Source: Mesorhizobium sp. (GTDB lineage: Bacteria; Pseudomonadota; Alphaproteobacteria; Rhizobiales; Rhizobiaceae). Taken from it: a stretch of DNA of 64,000 nt. The translations under genes and the position numbers were made by a program. Where the stretch lies: the NCBI GenBank assembly GCA_004017535.1, contig SAJS01000001.1, positions 620,001 through 684,000 of the forward strand. Reading direction: 5' to 3'. Below, piece by piece: positions 1 to 7,752 of the stretch (the stretch's first letter is position 1; each line of letters begins with the position of its first letter). Under the pieces are notes generated by a model that was not told the DNA's origin, ran no database searches, and worked only from the letters and a program-made list of their open reading frames with translations.

Positions 1-362
1 GTCGGATGATCGGAGACATAGAGTTCCATGACGCCGCGGCGGATGGCGTCGAGCCGGTCCGACTGCGTGCGCACCACCATGCCATCGCCGACCGGCGTCG
101 TGCACGAGGCGGGCGTGCCGCCGCGGCCTTCGATCTCGACCAGGCAGACGCGGCAGGAGCCGAAGGAGTCCAGCATGTCGGTGGCGCAGAGCTTCGGGAT
201 CTCGACCCCGCCTTCCATCGCCGCGCGCATGATCGAGGTGCCTTCCGGCACGGTGATGCTTTGCCCGTCGACCGTCAGCGTGACCTGCTTCGTCGCTTTC
301 GACTCCGGCGTTCCGTAGTCGATCTCCTGGATGAGTGTCGGGAAGTCGGCCTTGATGTTCAT
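1..362 (-). CDS. fdsA: Formate dehydrogenase alpha subunit, N-terminal part (runs off window)
   Basis: Partial gene; about 120 N-terminal residues are visible, starting MNIKADFPTLIQEIDYG at 362. They form a plant-type 2Fe-2S ferredoxin domain with a C-x10-C-x2-C-x13-C cysteine pattern (LCATDMLDSFGSCRVC followed by PASC), as in FdsA and NuoG. The full protein would be the large molybdenum- or tungsten-bis-MGD catalytic subunit of the soluble NAD-dependent formate dehydrogenase, which oxidises formate to CO2 in the cytoplasm. It lies 10 bases downstream of fdsB on the same strand, which supports the assignment. The catalytic domain is outside the window. Confidence 0.9.
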   Translation of the reverse strand, partial: MNIKADFPTLIQEIDYGTPESKATKQVTLTVDGQSITVPEGTSIMRAAMEGGVEIPKLCATDMLDSFGSCRVCLVEIEGRGGTPASCTTPVGDGMVVRTQSDRLDAIRRGVMELYVSDHP

Positions 363-372
363 CTGCCAGCTC

Positions 373-1929
373 CTATTCAGCCGCCACGCGCGCCGGCGCG
401 GGCTTGAAATCCTCGGGGAAATGCGTGATCGAGCTCATCACCGGATAAGGCGTGAAGCCGCCCAGCGCGCATAGCGATCCGAACTTCATCGTGTTGCAAA
501 GGTCGGTGACCAAAGCGAGGTTCTTCTCCGCCTCGATGCCGGCGGCTAGCCTGTCCAGAACCTCCACGCCGCGCGTCGAGCCGATGCGGCAGGGGGTGCA
601 CTTGCCGCAGCTTTCCACGGCGCAGAATTCCATGGCGAAGCGCGCCTGCTTCAGCATGTCGGCCGTGTCGTCGAACACGGTGATGCCGGCATGGCCGATG
701 AGTCCGTCGCGCTTGGCGAATTCCTCATAGTCGAAGGGCGTGTCGAACAGCGCGCGAGGGAAATAGGCGCCGAGCGGCCCGCCGACCTGCACCGCCTTCA
801 CCGGACGCCCGGAAGCCGTGCCGCCGCCGATGTCGTCGACGATTTCGCCCAGTGTCAGGCCGAAGGCGGTCTCGAACAGCCCGCCATGCTTGACGTTACC
901 CGCGATCTGGATCGGGATCGTGCCGCGCGAGCGGCCCATGCCGAAATCCTTGTAGTAGGTGGCGCCCTTGTCCATGATGATCGGCACCGAGGCCAGGCTG
1001 ATCACATTGTTGATCACCGTAGGCTTGCCGAACAACCCTTGAATGGCCGGCAGCGGCGGCTTGGCGCGCACCACGCCGCGCTTACCCTCGAGGCTGTTGA
1101 GCAGCGAGGTTTCCTCGCCGCAGACATAGGCGCCGGCGCCGACGCGGATTTCCATGTCGAAGGCGTTGGGCGAGCCCAGCACGTTGAGGCCCAGCACGCC
1201 GGCCTTGCGGGCGATCGCGACGGCCTTGTTCATCGTCGCCACCGCATGCGGATATTCCGAGCGGATATAGACGAAACCCTTGGTGGCGCCGGTGGCAATG
1301 CCGGCGATCGCCATGCCTTCGATCAGCACGAAGGGGTCGCCTTCCATGATCATGCGGTCGGCAAAAGTGGCGCTGTCGCCTTCGTCGGCATTGCAGACGA
1401 TGTATTTCTGCGCGCCAGCCGTATCCAGCACCGTCTTCCACTTGATGCCGGTCGGGAAGCCGGCGCCGCCGCGGCCGCGCAGGCCGGACTCGGTCACTTG
1501 GCTGACGACATCGGCCGGCGCCATCGCGACGGCGTTCTGCAGGCCGCGCAAGCCGCCTAGCGACTTGTAGGCATCGAGCGACAGCGGATCGTTGATGCCG
1601 CAGCGCGCGAAGGTCAGCCGCGTCTGCTTGGCGAAGAAGGGGATCTTGTCGGGCGCGCCCAGCCAGCGCTTGTGGTGACCGCCGGTGAGGAAGCCGCTGT
1701 CGAACAGGCTCTTCACGTCGGACGGCTTGACCGGCCCGTAGGCGACGCGACCCTTGTCGGTCGCAACTTCGACCATGGGCTCCAGGAAATAGGCGCCGCG
1801 CGAGCCGTTGCGCACGATCTTGGCCTCGACGCCGCGCTCCTTGAGCTCCTTCTCGATCGCCCTGGCGACCTTCTCGGCGCCGAGCGCCAGCGCGCCGGAG
1901 TCTGCGGGGATATAGATGCGCGGGATCAT
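373..1929 (-). CDS. fdsB: Formate dehydrogenase beta subunit (NuoF-like, FMN/NADH site)
   Basis: 518 residues, the usual FdsB length. It carries the FMN- and NAD-binding part of NAD-dependent formate dehydrogenase and passes electrons from FdsA to NAD+. A thioredoxin-like N-terminal third is followed by a NuoF-like core with the glycine-rich RGRGGAGFPTGIKWK motif, CNADEGDSATFADR, and GAGAYVCGEETSLLNS. The 4Fe-4S ligands appear in ESCGKCTPCRIGSTRG plus the later Cys of KFGSLCALGG. The start overlaps the fdsG stop by 4 bases (ATGA), so the two are translationally coupled. It is the second gene of the fdsGBA operon. Confidence 0.95.
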   Translation of the reverse strand: MIPRIYIPADSGALALGAEKVARAIEKELKERGVEAKIVRNGSRGAYFLEPMVEVATDKGRVAYGPVKPSDVKSLFDSGFLTGGHHKRWLGAPDKIPFFAKQTRLTFARCGINDPLSLDAYKSLGGLRGLQNAVAMAPADVVSQVTESGLRGRGGAGFPTGIKWKTVLDTAGAQKYIVCNADEGDSATFADRMIMEGDPFVLIEGMAIAGIATGATKGFVYIRSEYPHAVATMNKAVAIARKAGVLGLNVLGSPNAFDMEIRVGAGAYVCGEETSLLNSLEGKRGVVRAKPPLPAIQGLFGKPTVINNVISLASVPIIMDKGATYYKDFGMGRSRGTIPIQIAGNVKHGGLFETAFGLTLGEIVDDIGGGTASGRPVKAVQVGGPLGAYFPRALFDTPFDYEEFAKRDGLIGHAGITVFDDTADMLKQARFAMEFCAVESCGKCTPCRIGSTRGVEVLDRLAAGIEAEKNLALVTDLCNTMKFGSLCALGGFTPYPVMSSITHFPEDFKPAPARVAAE

Positions 1930-2399
1930 GAACGCACCTCCGCGACGATCTCTTCGATCTTCTCGTCATCGAGCCGGCCGATGACCTCGCCGTCGAGCAT
2001 CGCCGACGGCGAGCAGGCGCAAAGCCCGAGGCAGTAGACCGGCTCCAGTGTAACCGATCCGTCGCGCGTGGTCTCGTGGAAATCGATGCCGAGCAACTGC
2101 TTGACCTTGGCGGCGACCGCATCCGAGCCCATCGACTGGCAGGCTTCCGCCTGGCAGAGCTTAAGCACGTGCCGGCCGGCGGGCTTGGCGCGGAAATCGT
2201 GATAAAAGCTGACCACGCCATGCACTTCCGCGCGGGAAAGGTTCAGCCCGTCGGCGATCACCGGCAGCGAGTCCTTCGGAAGGTATCCGAACTCTTCCTG
2301 TAGGCTGTGCAGGATCGGCAGCAGCGGGCCTTCGAGGCCCTTCATCTCGTCAATGATCGCCGCCGTGCGCGACGCGATCTCGGTACTTGCGGCCTGCAT
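1926..2399 (-). CDS. fdsG: Formate dehydrogenase gamma subunit (NuoE-like, 2Fe-2S)
   Basis: 157 residues from the ATG at 2399 (MQAASTEIASR). This start is preferred over an upstream one at 2444 because GGAGGG lies just before it. It is a NuoE-like thioredoxin-fold subunit with four cysteines for one 2Fe-2S cluster, in CQAEACQSMG and CLGLCACSPS. It relays electrons in the soluble NAD-dependent formate dehydrogenase. It is the first gene of fdsGBA, so the promoter must lie in 2400-2598, where the palindrome at 2553-2573 is found. Confidence 0.94.
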   Translation of the reverse strand: MQAASTEIASRTAAIIDEMKGLEGPLLPILHSLQEEFGYLPKDSLPVIADGLNLSRAEVHGVVSFYHDFRAKPAGRHVLKLCQAEACQSMGSDAVAAKVKQLLGIDFHETTRDGSVTLEPVYCLGLCACSPSAMLDGEVIGRLDDEKIEEIVAEVRS

Positions 2400-2552
2400 G
2401 GTCACGCAGCGCCCTCCCTGGTCGTGGCGGCCAATGTATGTCACCCCGGGATATAGAGCGGTTTCGGGGCAACGACATGCATAGGGCGCAATATCGCTAA
2501 GTCCTTACGAAATCAGAGGAAACCTCCGAAATCAATAAAGCGCTCCCGTTGA

Positions 2553-2573
2553 TCGATAGAAATTTTCTATCGA
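2553..2573. promoter_or_regulatory. Palindromic LysR-type operator upstream of fdsG
   Basis: Perfect inverted repeat with 10-bp arms TCGATAGAAA and TTTCTATCGA around a single T. It contains ATAG-N7-CTAT, a spacing typical of LysR-family (including OxyR-type) sites. It lies about 165 bases before the fdsG start and just after the stop of the LysR gene that precedes the operon. Binding by that LysR protein is inferred from position. Confidence 0.7.
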
Positions 2574-2598
2574 AAAGCGGTAGCTCGCATTCTCTAGC

Positions 2599-3498
2599 CT
2601 AGCGATGACGACGGAAATCGTCTGCCAGCGCCATCGCCTCGTCCAGCAGCGCCTGCACCAGCGGCGTGTGCGGCTCGCGGGGTGCTGCCACCAGACCGAC
2701 CGTGTGGCTGGCGTCCGGCTCGACGATCGGAATGGCGCGGATCGGCTCGGAAAAGCCGAATGTTTCCGCGAGGTTGAGCGGCATGATCGACGACCATTTG
2801 CCGGTCCTTATATGCGAGAACAGCACGATCATCGAGTTGGATTCCAGCGTCGGCCGCACCTGCACGCCGGCTTCCGCCAGATGCTGGTCGATGATGCGAC
2901 GGTTCTGCATGTCAGGCGTCAGCAGGCAGAGCGGCAGCTGGCTGATCTCGGCCCACGTCACTTTGTCGCGATCGGAATAGGGGTTCCCGATCGCGGTGAT
3001 GAGTTGGTAGCGCTCGTCATAGAGCGGCACGCTGGTGACGCGACCGAGCGGCTCGTTGTCGAGATAGGTGATGCCGGCATCGACGTCGAAATTGCCGAGC
3101 AGCGACAGCACCTCGATCGAGGTCCGCGACAGGATGGAGAAGGTGACGCCCGGATGCTTTTCGCGAAACGGCGTCGTCAGCCGCGCCACCATGGCCAGGG
3201 CCGTGGGAACGGCGGCGATGCGGATACGACCGGCAAGGCCGTGGCGCGCCGCCCGCATCTCCTCGCGCATCGTCCTTGTGTCGCCGACGATGCGACGCGC
3301 CCAGCCCAGTACCTGCCTGCCTTCCGGCGTCAGCCCCTGGAAGCGCGACCCGCGCAGCACCAGCATGACGCCGAGCTGCTCCTCAAGCTGCTTGATCCCG
3401 GCCGACAGCGTCGGCTGGGTGACGCCGCACACCTCCGCCGCCCGGCCGAAATGCTCCTCCTTGGCCAGCGCCAGGAAGAACTCCAGTTTGTCGATCAT
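2599..3498 (-). CDS. LysR-family regulator, probably of the formate dehydrogenase operon
   Basis: 299 residues from MIDKLEFFLALAKEEHFGRAA; longer upstream starts would add an untypical N-terminus before the helix-turn-helix. The winged HTH lies in residues 1-60 (AAEVCGVTQPTLSAGIKQLE), followed by a LysR substrate-binding domain. It sits directly upstream of fdsGBA on the same strand, with the palindrome at 2553-2573 between them. LysR regulators are commonly found next to fds operons, so regulation of formate oxidation is likely. The effector cannot be read from sequence. Confidence 0.85.
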   Translation of the reverse strand: MIDKLEFFLALAKEEHFGRAAEVCGVTQPTLSAGIKQLEEQLGVMLVLRGSRFQGLTPEGRQVLGWARRIVGDTRTMREEMRAARHGLAGRIRIAAVPTALAMVARLTTPFREKHPGVTFSILSRTSIEVLSLLGNFDVDAGITYLDNEPLGRVTSVPLYDERYQLITAIGNPYSDRDKVTWAEISQLPLCLLTPDMQNRRIIDQHLAEAGVQVRPTLESNSMIVLFSHIRTGKWSSIMPLNLAETFGFSEPIRAIPIVEPDASHTVGLVAAPREPHTPLVQALLDEAMALADDFRRHR

Positions 3499-3658
3499 GC
3501 CATCCGATCCAACGCGGTTTAGCCCAGGGTCGGGGAAATCGCATCGCTTCGCAATACGCACGCACAATCGGACCTCGTCCACATTTTTGAGCCGGCTATC
3601 TGTTTTCCCGCGCCGCACATGGCGCTATGTGGGGGTAGGGCGGATTGAGGAGGACGAC

Positions 3659-4300
3659 ATGCTGGGCTGGTTTCGCAAGCTGTTGCCGCGCGAGGATCGC
3701 TTCTTCGAGCTGTTCGAGCGGCATTCGCGCACCGTGGTCGGCGGGGCCGAAGCCCTTCAGCATCTTCTCAACGGCGATGACATCGACCGCTGGTGCCAGA
3801 CGATCGTCGATCTCGAAAACGAGGCTGACGGCATCACTGCCGAGGTCCTGCTTGCGGTCAGACGCTCCTTCATCACCCCTTTCGATCGCGGCGACATCAA
3901 GGACCTGATCCAGTCGATGGATGACGCGATCGACATGATGCACAAGACTGTCAAGACGGTGAAGCTGTTCGAGGTGAGGGAGTTCGATCCGCTGATGCGG
4001 GAAATGGGCGGCGTCATCGTCCAGGCTGCCCGGCTGGTAGCTGAGGCGATCCCGCTGCTCGGCAAGGTCGGCGCCAACACAGCGCGCCTCAACGCCATCG
4101 CCGAAGAGGTCATGCGCGTCGAAGGCCGCGCCGACGACCTGCACGAGCAGGGCCTCAAGGATCTCTTCAGGCATCACGGCCGCAGCGACCCGATGGCTTA
4201 CCTGATCGGCTCGGAGATCTATAGCCAGCTGGAAAAGGTGGTCGACCGCTTCGAGGACGTCGCCAACGAGATCAGCGGCATCGTGATCGAGAACGTTTAG
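3659..4300 (+). CDS. DUF47 (PhoU-like) protein, partner of Pit phosphate transporter
   Basis: 213 residues from MLGWFRKLLPRED, with a GAGGA ribosome-binding site; a much longer open frame upstream is not used. DUF47 proteins are all-helical PhoU relatives encoded next to PiT transporters. This matches the orfA-pit pair known in Sinorhizobium meliloti. Long amphipathic helices run through the whole length (for example DLIQSMDDAIDMMHKTVKTV). It ends 3 bases before pit, so the two are co-transcribed. The likely role is cytoplasmic control of phosphate uptake by Pit. Confidence 0.88.
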   Translation: MLGWFRKLLPREDRFFELFERHSRTVVGGAEALQHLLNGDDIDRWCQTIVDLENEADGITAEVLLAVRRSFITPFDRGDIKDLIQSMDDAIDMMHKTVKTVKLFEVREFDPLMREMGGVIVQAARLVAEAIPLLGKVGANTARLNAIAEEVMRVEGRADDLHEQGLKDLFRHHGRSDPMAYLIGSEIYSQLEKVVDRFEDVANEISGIVIENV

Positions 4301-4303
4301 GCG

Positions 4304-5308
4304 ATGGACGCCACGATCGCTTTTCCGCTCCTGATCGGCCTCGTCGCCGTGGCCCTGTTCTTCGATTTCCTCAACGGCCTGCACGATGCCGCGAATTCGA
4401 TCGCGACCATCGTTTCCACCCGGGTGCTCAGACCGCATTACGCGGTGTTCTGGGCGGCTTTCTTCAATTTCATCGCCTTCCTGTTCTTCGGCCTGCATGT
4501 TGCCGAGACGGTGGGCAAAGGCATTGTCGACGCCAGCATCGTCACGCCGGCGGTGATTTTCTCGGCACTTGTCGGCGCCATCGTCTGGAACATCGTCACC
4601 TGGGTCGCCGGCATTCCGTCGAGCAGCTCGCATGCGCTGATCGGCGGGCTGGTCGGCGCCGGCGTCGCCAAGGCCGGTACCGGCGCCATCGTCTGGTCCG
4701 GGCTCGGCAAGACGGTCGCGGCGATCGTGCTCTCGCCGGCGACCGGATTCGTGCTGGCGCTCGTCCTGGTTCTCGTCGTCTCCTGGCTGTTCGTGCGCCA
4801 GACGCCGTTCGCGGTCGACAACACGTTTCGCGTGCTGCAGTTCTTTTCCGCGTCGCTCTATTCGCTGGGACATGGCGGCAACGACGCGCAGAAGACCATG
4901 GGCATCATCGCCGTGCTGCTCTATTCGCAAGGCATGCTCGGCCAGAGCTTCTACGTGCCGCTGTGGGTGGTCCTCACCTGCCAGTCGGCGCTGGCGCTGG
5001 GCACGCTGCTTGGCGGCTGGCGCATCGTGCACACGATGGGATCGAAGATCACGCGGCTGAATCCGATGCAGGGTTTTTGCGCCGAGACCGGCGGCGCCAT
5101 CACGCTTTTCGCCGCCACCTGGCTCGGTGTTCCGGTCTCGACCACCCACACCATCACCGGCGCCATCATCGGCGTGGGCGCCGCCCGCCGCGTCTCCGCC
5201 GTGCGCTGGGGCATCGCAGGCAACATCGTCGTCGCCTGGGTGATCACCCTGCCGGCGACGGCGGCGATTTCGGCGCTCACCTATCTCGCGACGCGACTGG
5301 CCGGATGA
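4304..5308 (+). CDS. pit: Low-affinity inorganic phosphate transporter (PiT family)
   Basis: 334-residue inner-membrane protein with about ten hydrophobic segments. It has the two signature repeats of the family: FDFLNGLHDAANSIATIVST near the N-terminus and SLGHGGNDAQKTMGI in the second half. It imports metal-phosphate with protons. It follows the DUF47 gene by 3 bases. Length and motifs are normal for rhizobial Pit. Confidence 0.93.
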   Translation: MDATIAFPLLIGLVAVALFFDFLNGLHDAANSIATIVSTRVLRPHYAVFWAAFFNFIAFLFFGLHVAETVGKGIVDASIVTPAVIFSALVGAIVWNIVTWVAGIPSSSSHALIGGLVGAGVAKAGTGAIVWSGLGKTVAAIVLSPATGFVLALVLVLVVSWLFVRQTPFAVDNTFRVLQFFSASLYSLGHGGNDAQKTMGIIAVLLYSQGMLGQSFYVPLWVVLTCQSALALGTLLGGWRIVHTMGSKITRLNPMQGFCAETGGAITLFAATWLGVPVSTTHTITGAIIGVGAARRVSAVRWGIAGNIVVAWVITLPATAAISALTYLATRLAG

Positions 5309-5335
5309 TCGCCGGCGGTCAACCTAGTAGCAGGG

Positions 5336-5713
5336 CTACTTGTCCACCAGGTTCAGGATGTTGCCGTCGGGATCCCTGAACCAGGCGACTTTCATGCCTT
5401 GGCCGACATGCATGTCGCCCTCGAGCGTCAGCCCCGGCATGTCGTAATGTTCGAAAGTGACGCCCTTCGATTTCAGCGATTCGACGATCGGCTCGATCTG
5501 GTCGCCGACTGCCCAGGTTACGGCCGTCGCCTTATTGGTGCCGGCGAATTGCGAATGGTAGACGTTGATGAGCGTGTCCCCGCTCTTGTAGACGACGAGC
5601 TCGCCGCCCATGTCGTCGACCTGGCGAAGGCCCAGCGTTCCAGCATAGAAAGCCTTGGCCTTTTCCTGATCTTTGACCGCGAGATTGGCGGTGGCGTTGC
5701 TGTTTGCGAGCAT
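5336..5713 (-). CDS. Glyoxalase/bleomycin-resistance (VOC) family protein
   Basis: 125 residues from MLANSNATANLAVKDQEKA, with AGGAG upstream; longer in-frame starts lack a ribosome site. It has a single VOC beta-alpha-beta module pair: NLAVKDQEKAKAFYAGTLGL at the start and KVAWFRDPDGNILNLVDK at the end. Such proteins are small cytoplasmic metalloenzymes or binding proteins of varied function. It stands alone, convergent with pit and divergent from mrp, and nothing here fixes its substrate. Confidence 0.8.
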   Translation of the reverse strand: MLANSNATANLAVKDQEKAKAFYAGTLGLRQVDDMGGELVVYKSGDTLINVYHSQFAGTNKATAVTWAVGDQIEPIVESLKSKGVTFEHYDMPGLTLEGDMHVGQGMKVAWFRDPDGNILNLVDK

Positions 5714-5965
5714 GGATTTCTCCTTTCTCTGTCGGCTGCTCCGTTTTGGCGGCCGCGCCGGAAACCGGGAAGATAGGGTTGCGTCGTCTTCCGGCGACTG
5801 CAGCTGCGCAGTCGGATGCCTCTGTCTGGAAGACGAAAGGCGCCCGCGAAACCCGACAGGTGCGTGCAAGTTTTTTGAAGGCATGTCGCCGCACATGTCG
5901 TTCCGAAGCTTGGTTCTCGCCCGGAACTGCATTATCTGACCCGGCAAACGCTCGGGAAAAAGCTC

Positions 5966-7138
5966 ATGTCCATTACCAAGGAATCCGTCATCGAGCGCCT
6001 GAAGACGGTGAATGGGCCGGACTTCACCGGCAACATCGTCGATCTCGGCATGGTCTCGGAGATATTCATCGCCGATTCCAAGGTCTTCTTCTCGATCACC
6101 GTTCCCGCCGCGCGCGCCCAGGAGCTGGAGCCGCTGCGCGCTGCCGCCGAGCGCGCGGTGAAGGGCATACCGGGCGTCGCCAGCGCCGTCGTCGCGCTCA
6201 CGGCTGAGAAGAAGGGCGGCGGCATGGAAGCGCCGGTTCCGGCGCGCCCAGCAGCGCCGAGGCCCGCAGCCCCGCAGTCGTCACAGCGTCCCACGCCGCA
6301 GGCACCGGCTTCGCACAGCCACGGCAAGCGCGGGGTGCCCGGCATCGACTCCATCATCGCGGTCGCTTCCGGCAAGGGCGGCGTCGGCAAGTCGACTACC
6401 GCCGTCAACCTGGCGCTTGGCCTTGCGGCCAACGGGCTGAAGGTCGGCGTGCTCGATGCCGATATTTACGGCCCGTCTATGCCGCGGCTGCTCAACATCC
6501 ATGGCCGGCCACAGACGGTCGACGGCAAGATCCTGAAGCCGATGCAGAATTACGGCCTCAAGGTGATGTCGATGGGCTTCCTTGTCGATGAGGAGACGCC
6601 GATGATCTGGCGCGGCCCGATGGTGATGTCGGCGCTGACGCAGATGCTGCGCGAGGTCGAATGGGGCCCGCTCGACGTGCTGGTGGTCGACATGCCGCCC
6701 GGCACCGGCGACGCCCAGCTCACCATGGCGCAGCAGGTGCCGCTCGCCGGCGCCGTCATCGTCTCGACGCCGCAGGACTTGGCGCTGATCGACGCCCGCA
6801 AGGGCCTCAACATGTTCAAGAAGGTCGACGTGCCGCTGCTCGGCATCGTCGAGAACATGAGCTACTTCCTCGCGCCCGACACCGGCAAGCACTACGACAT
6901 CTTCGGTCACGGCGGCGCGCGGCGCGAGGCCGAGCGCCTTGGCGTCACCTTCCTCGGCGAGGTGCCGCTGGAAATGGGCATCCGCGAAAGCTCGGACGCC
7001 GGCGCGCCGGTCGTCGCCTCCAAGCCGGAGGGCGCGGAGGCGAAAATCTATCGCGACATCGCCTCGAAGGTCTGGGGTCGGGTCCAGGAAGAGCGCGGCG
7101 CGGCCGAAGCCGCCGTGCCGAGCATCGTGTTCGAATAA
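5966..7138 (+). CDS. mrp: Mrp/NBP35-family Fe-S cluster carrier ATPase
   Basis: 390 residues. The N-terminal DUF59 (MIP18-like) domain spans about residues 1-85, followed by a Pro/Ala-rich linker (90-118) and a ParA/MinD-type ATPase domain. The deviant Walker A motif GKGGVGKST is at about residues 136-144, and VVDMPPGTGDAQLT is the Walker B region. Mrp/ApbC proteins deliver Fe-S clusters to apo-proteins in the cytoplasm. I do not see the usual paired CxxC near the C-terminus, which many proteobacterial Mrp proteins have. It is a single gene with its own start at 5966. Confidence 0.92.
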   Translation: MSITKESVIERLKTVNGPDFTGNIVDLGMVSEIFIADSKVFFSITVPAARAQELEPLRAAAERAVKGIPGVASAVVALTAEKKGGGMEAPVPARPAAPRPAAPQSSQRPTPQAPASHSHGKRGVPGIDSIIAVASGKGGVGKSTTAVNLALGLAANGLKVGVLDADIYGPSMPRLLNIHGRPQTVDGKILKPMQNYGLKVMSMGFLVDEETPMIWRGPMVMSALTQMLREVEWGPLDVLVVDMPPGTGDAQLTMAQQVPLAGAVIVSTPQDLALIDARKGLNMFKKVDVPLLGIVENMSYFLAPDTGKHYDIFGHGGARREAERLGVTFLGEVPLEMGIRESSDAGAPVVASKPEGAEAKIYRDIASKVWGRVQEERGAAEAAVPSIVFE

Positions 7139-7153
7139 CCCTCGAAGGAAGGG

Positions 7154-7603
7154 TCAGGCGCCGACCTTGTCCCCGAACGTCGAGAAGAACTGCCCCGCAA
7201 GCTTCTTCGATGTCGACTGGATCAGCCGGCTGCCGAGCTGCGCGATCTTGCCGCCGACCTCGGCCTTGGCGGCGTATTTGAGCACCGTCGCATCCGGCCC
7301 GTCCTCGGTCAGCGTCACGTCGGCGCCTCCCTTGGCGAAACCGGCAATGCCGCCCTTTCCTTCGCCCTGGATGGTGTAGGAATGAGGCGGCTTGAGGTTC
7401 TTCAGCGTCACTTCGCCGTTGAAGGTTGCCTTGATCGGCCCGATCTTCAGCACCACGGTCGCCGCCATCTCGGTGTCCGAATTCTTCTCGAGGCTCTGGC
7501 AGCCGGGAATCGCCTCTTTCAAGATTTCCGGGTCGTTGAGGGCCTCCCACACTTTTTTGACGGGTGCGGCGATCCGCTCCTCGCCTTCGATCACCAAAGC
7601 CAT
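7154..7603 (-). CDS. CoxG-like SRPBCC (carbon monoxide dehydrogenase subunit G) family protein
   Basis: 149 residues starting at the ATG at 7603, 3 bases inside an alternative TTG, with GGGAGGG upstream. It begins [34 protein letters not shown], a START-like SRPBCC fold typical of CoxG. CoxG family members assist membrane anchoring or maturation of molybdenum hydroxylases. No cox structural genes are nearby, so the partner is unknown. It converges on mrp, leaving only 15 bases between the stops. Confidence 0.82.
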   Translation of the reverse strand: MALVIEGEERIAAPVKKVWEALNDPEILKEAIPGCQSLEKNSDTEMAATVVLKIGPIKATFNGEVTLKNLKPPHSYTIQGEGKGGIAGFAKGGADVTLTEDGPDATVLKYAAKAEVGGKIAQLGSRLIQSTSKKLAGQFFSTFGDKVGA

Positions 7604-7725
7604 CAAACCCTCCCGGATTGCTGTTATCGATTGGTCGTAGCGCGCGGTCCGTTACAAGTCTATCGCACCAAAGTCCGGTCCCGGCAGCGTCTGCCTCTTG
7701 CTTGCGCTCGCGCGTTGTCCTATCG

Positions 7726-7740
7726 ATTTGTCATACAAAT
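7726..7740. promoter_or_regulatory. GntR/FCD-type operator before the sugar-acid dehydratase gene
   Basis: The 15-base palindrome ATTTGTCATACAAAT (6-bp arms ATTTGT and ACAAAT around CAT) ends 12 bases before the ATG at 7753. TTGT-N3-ACAA is the common form of operators of FadR/FCD-subfamily GntR regulators, which often control sugar-acid catabolism. Binding this close to the start would repress transcription. The cognate regulator is not encoded in this window. Confidence 0.65.
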
Positions 7741-7752
7741 ACGGAGACCACC

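Noticed and set aside
3068-3658. Extension of the DUF47 gene upstream over the LysR gene
   Set aside because: The stretch is antisense to a real LysR gene; the ATG at 3659 has a good ribosome site and gives the normal family length.
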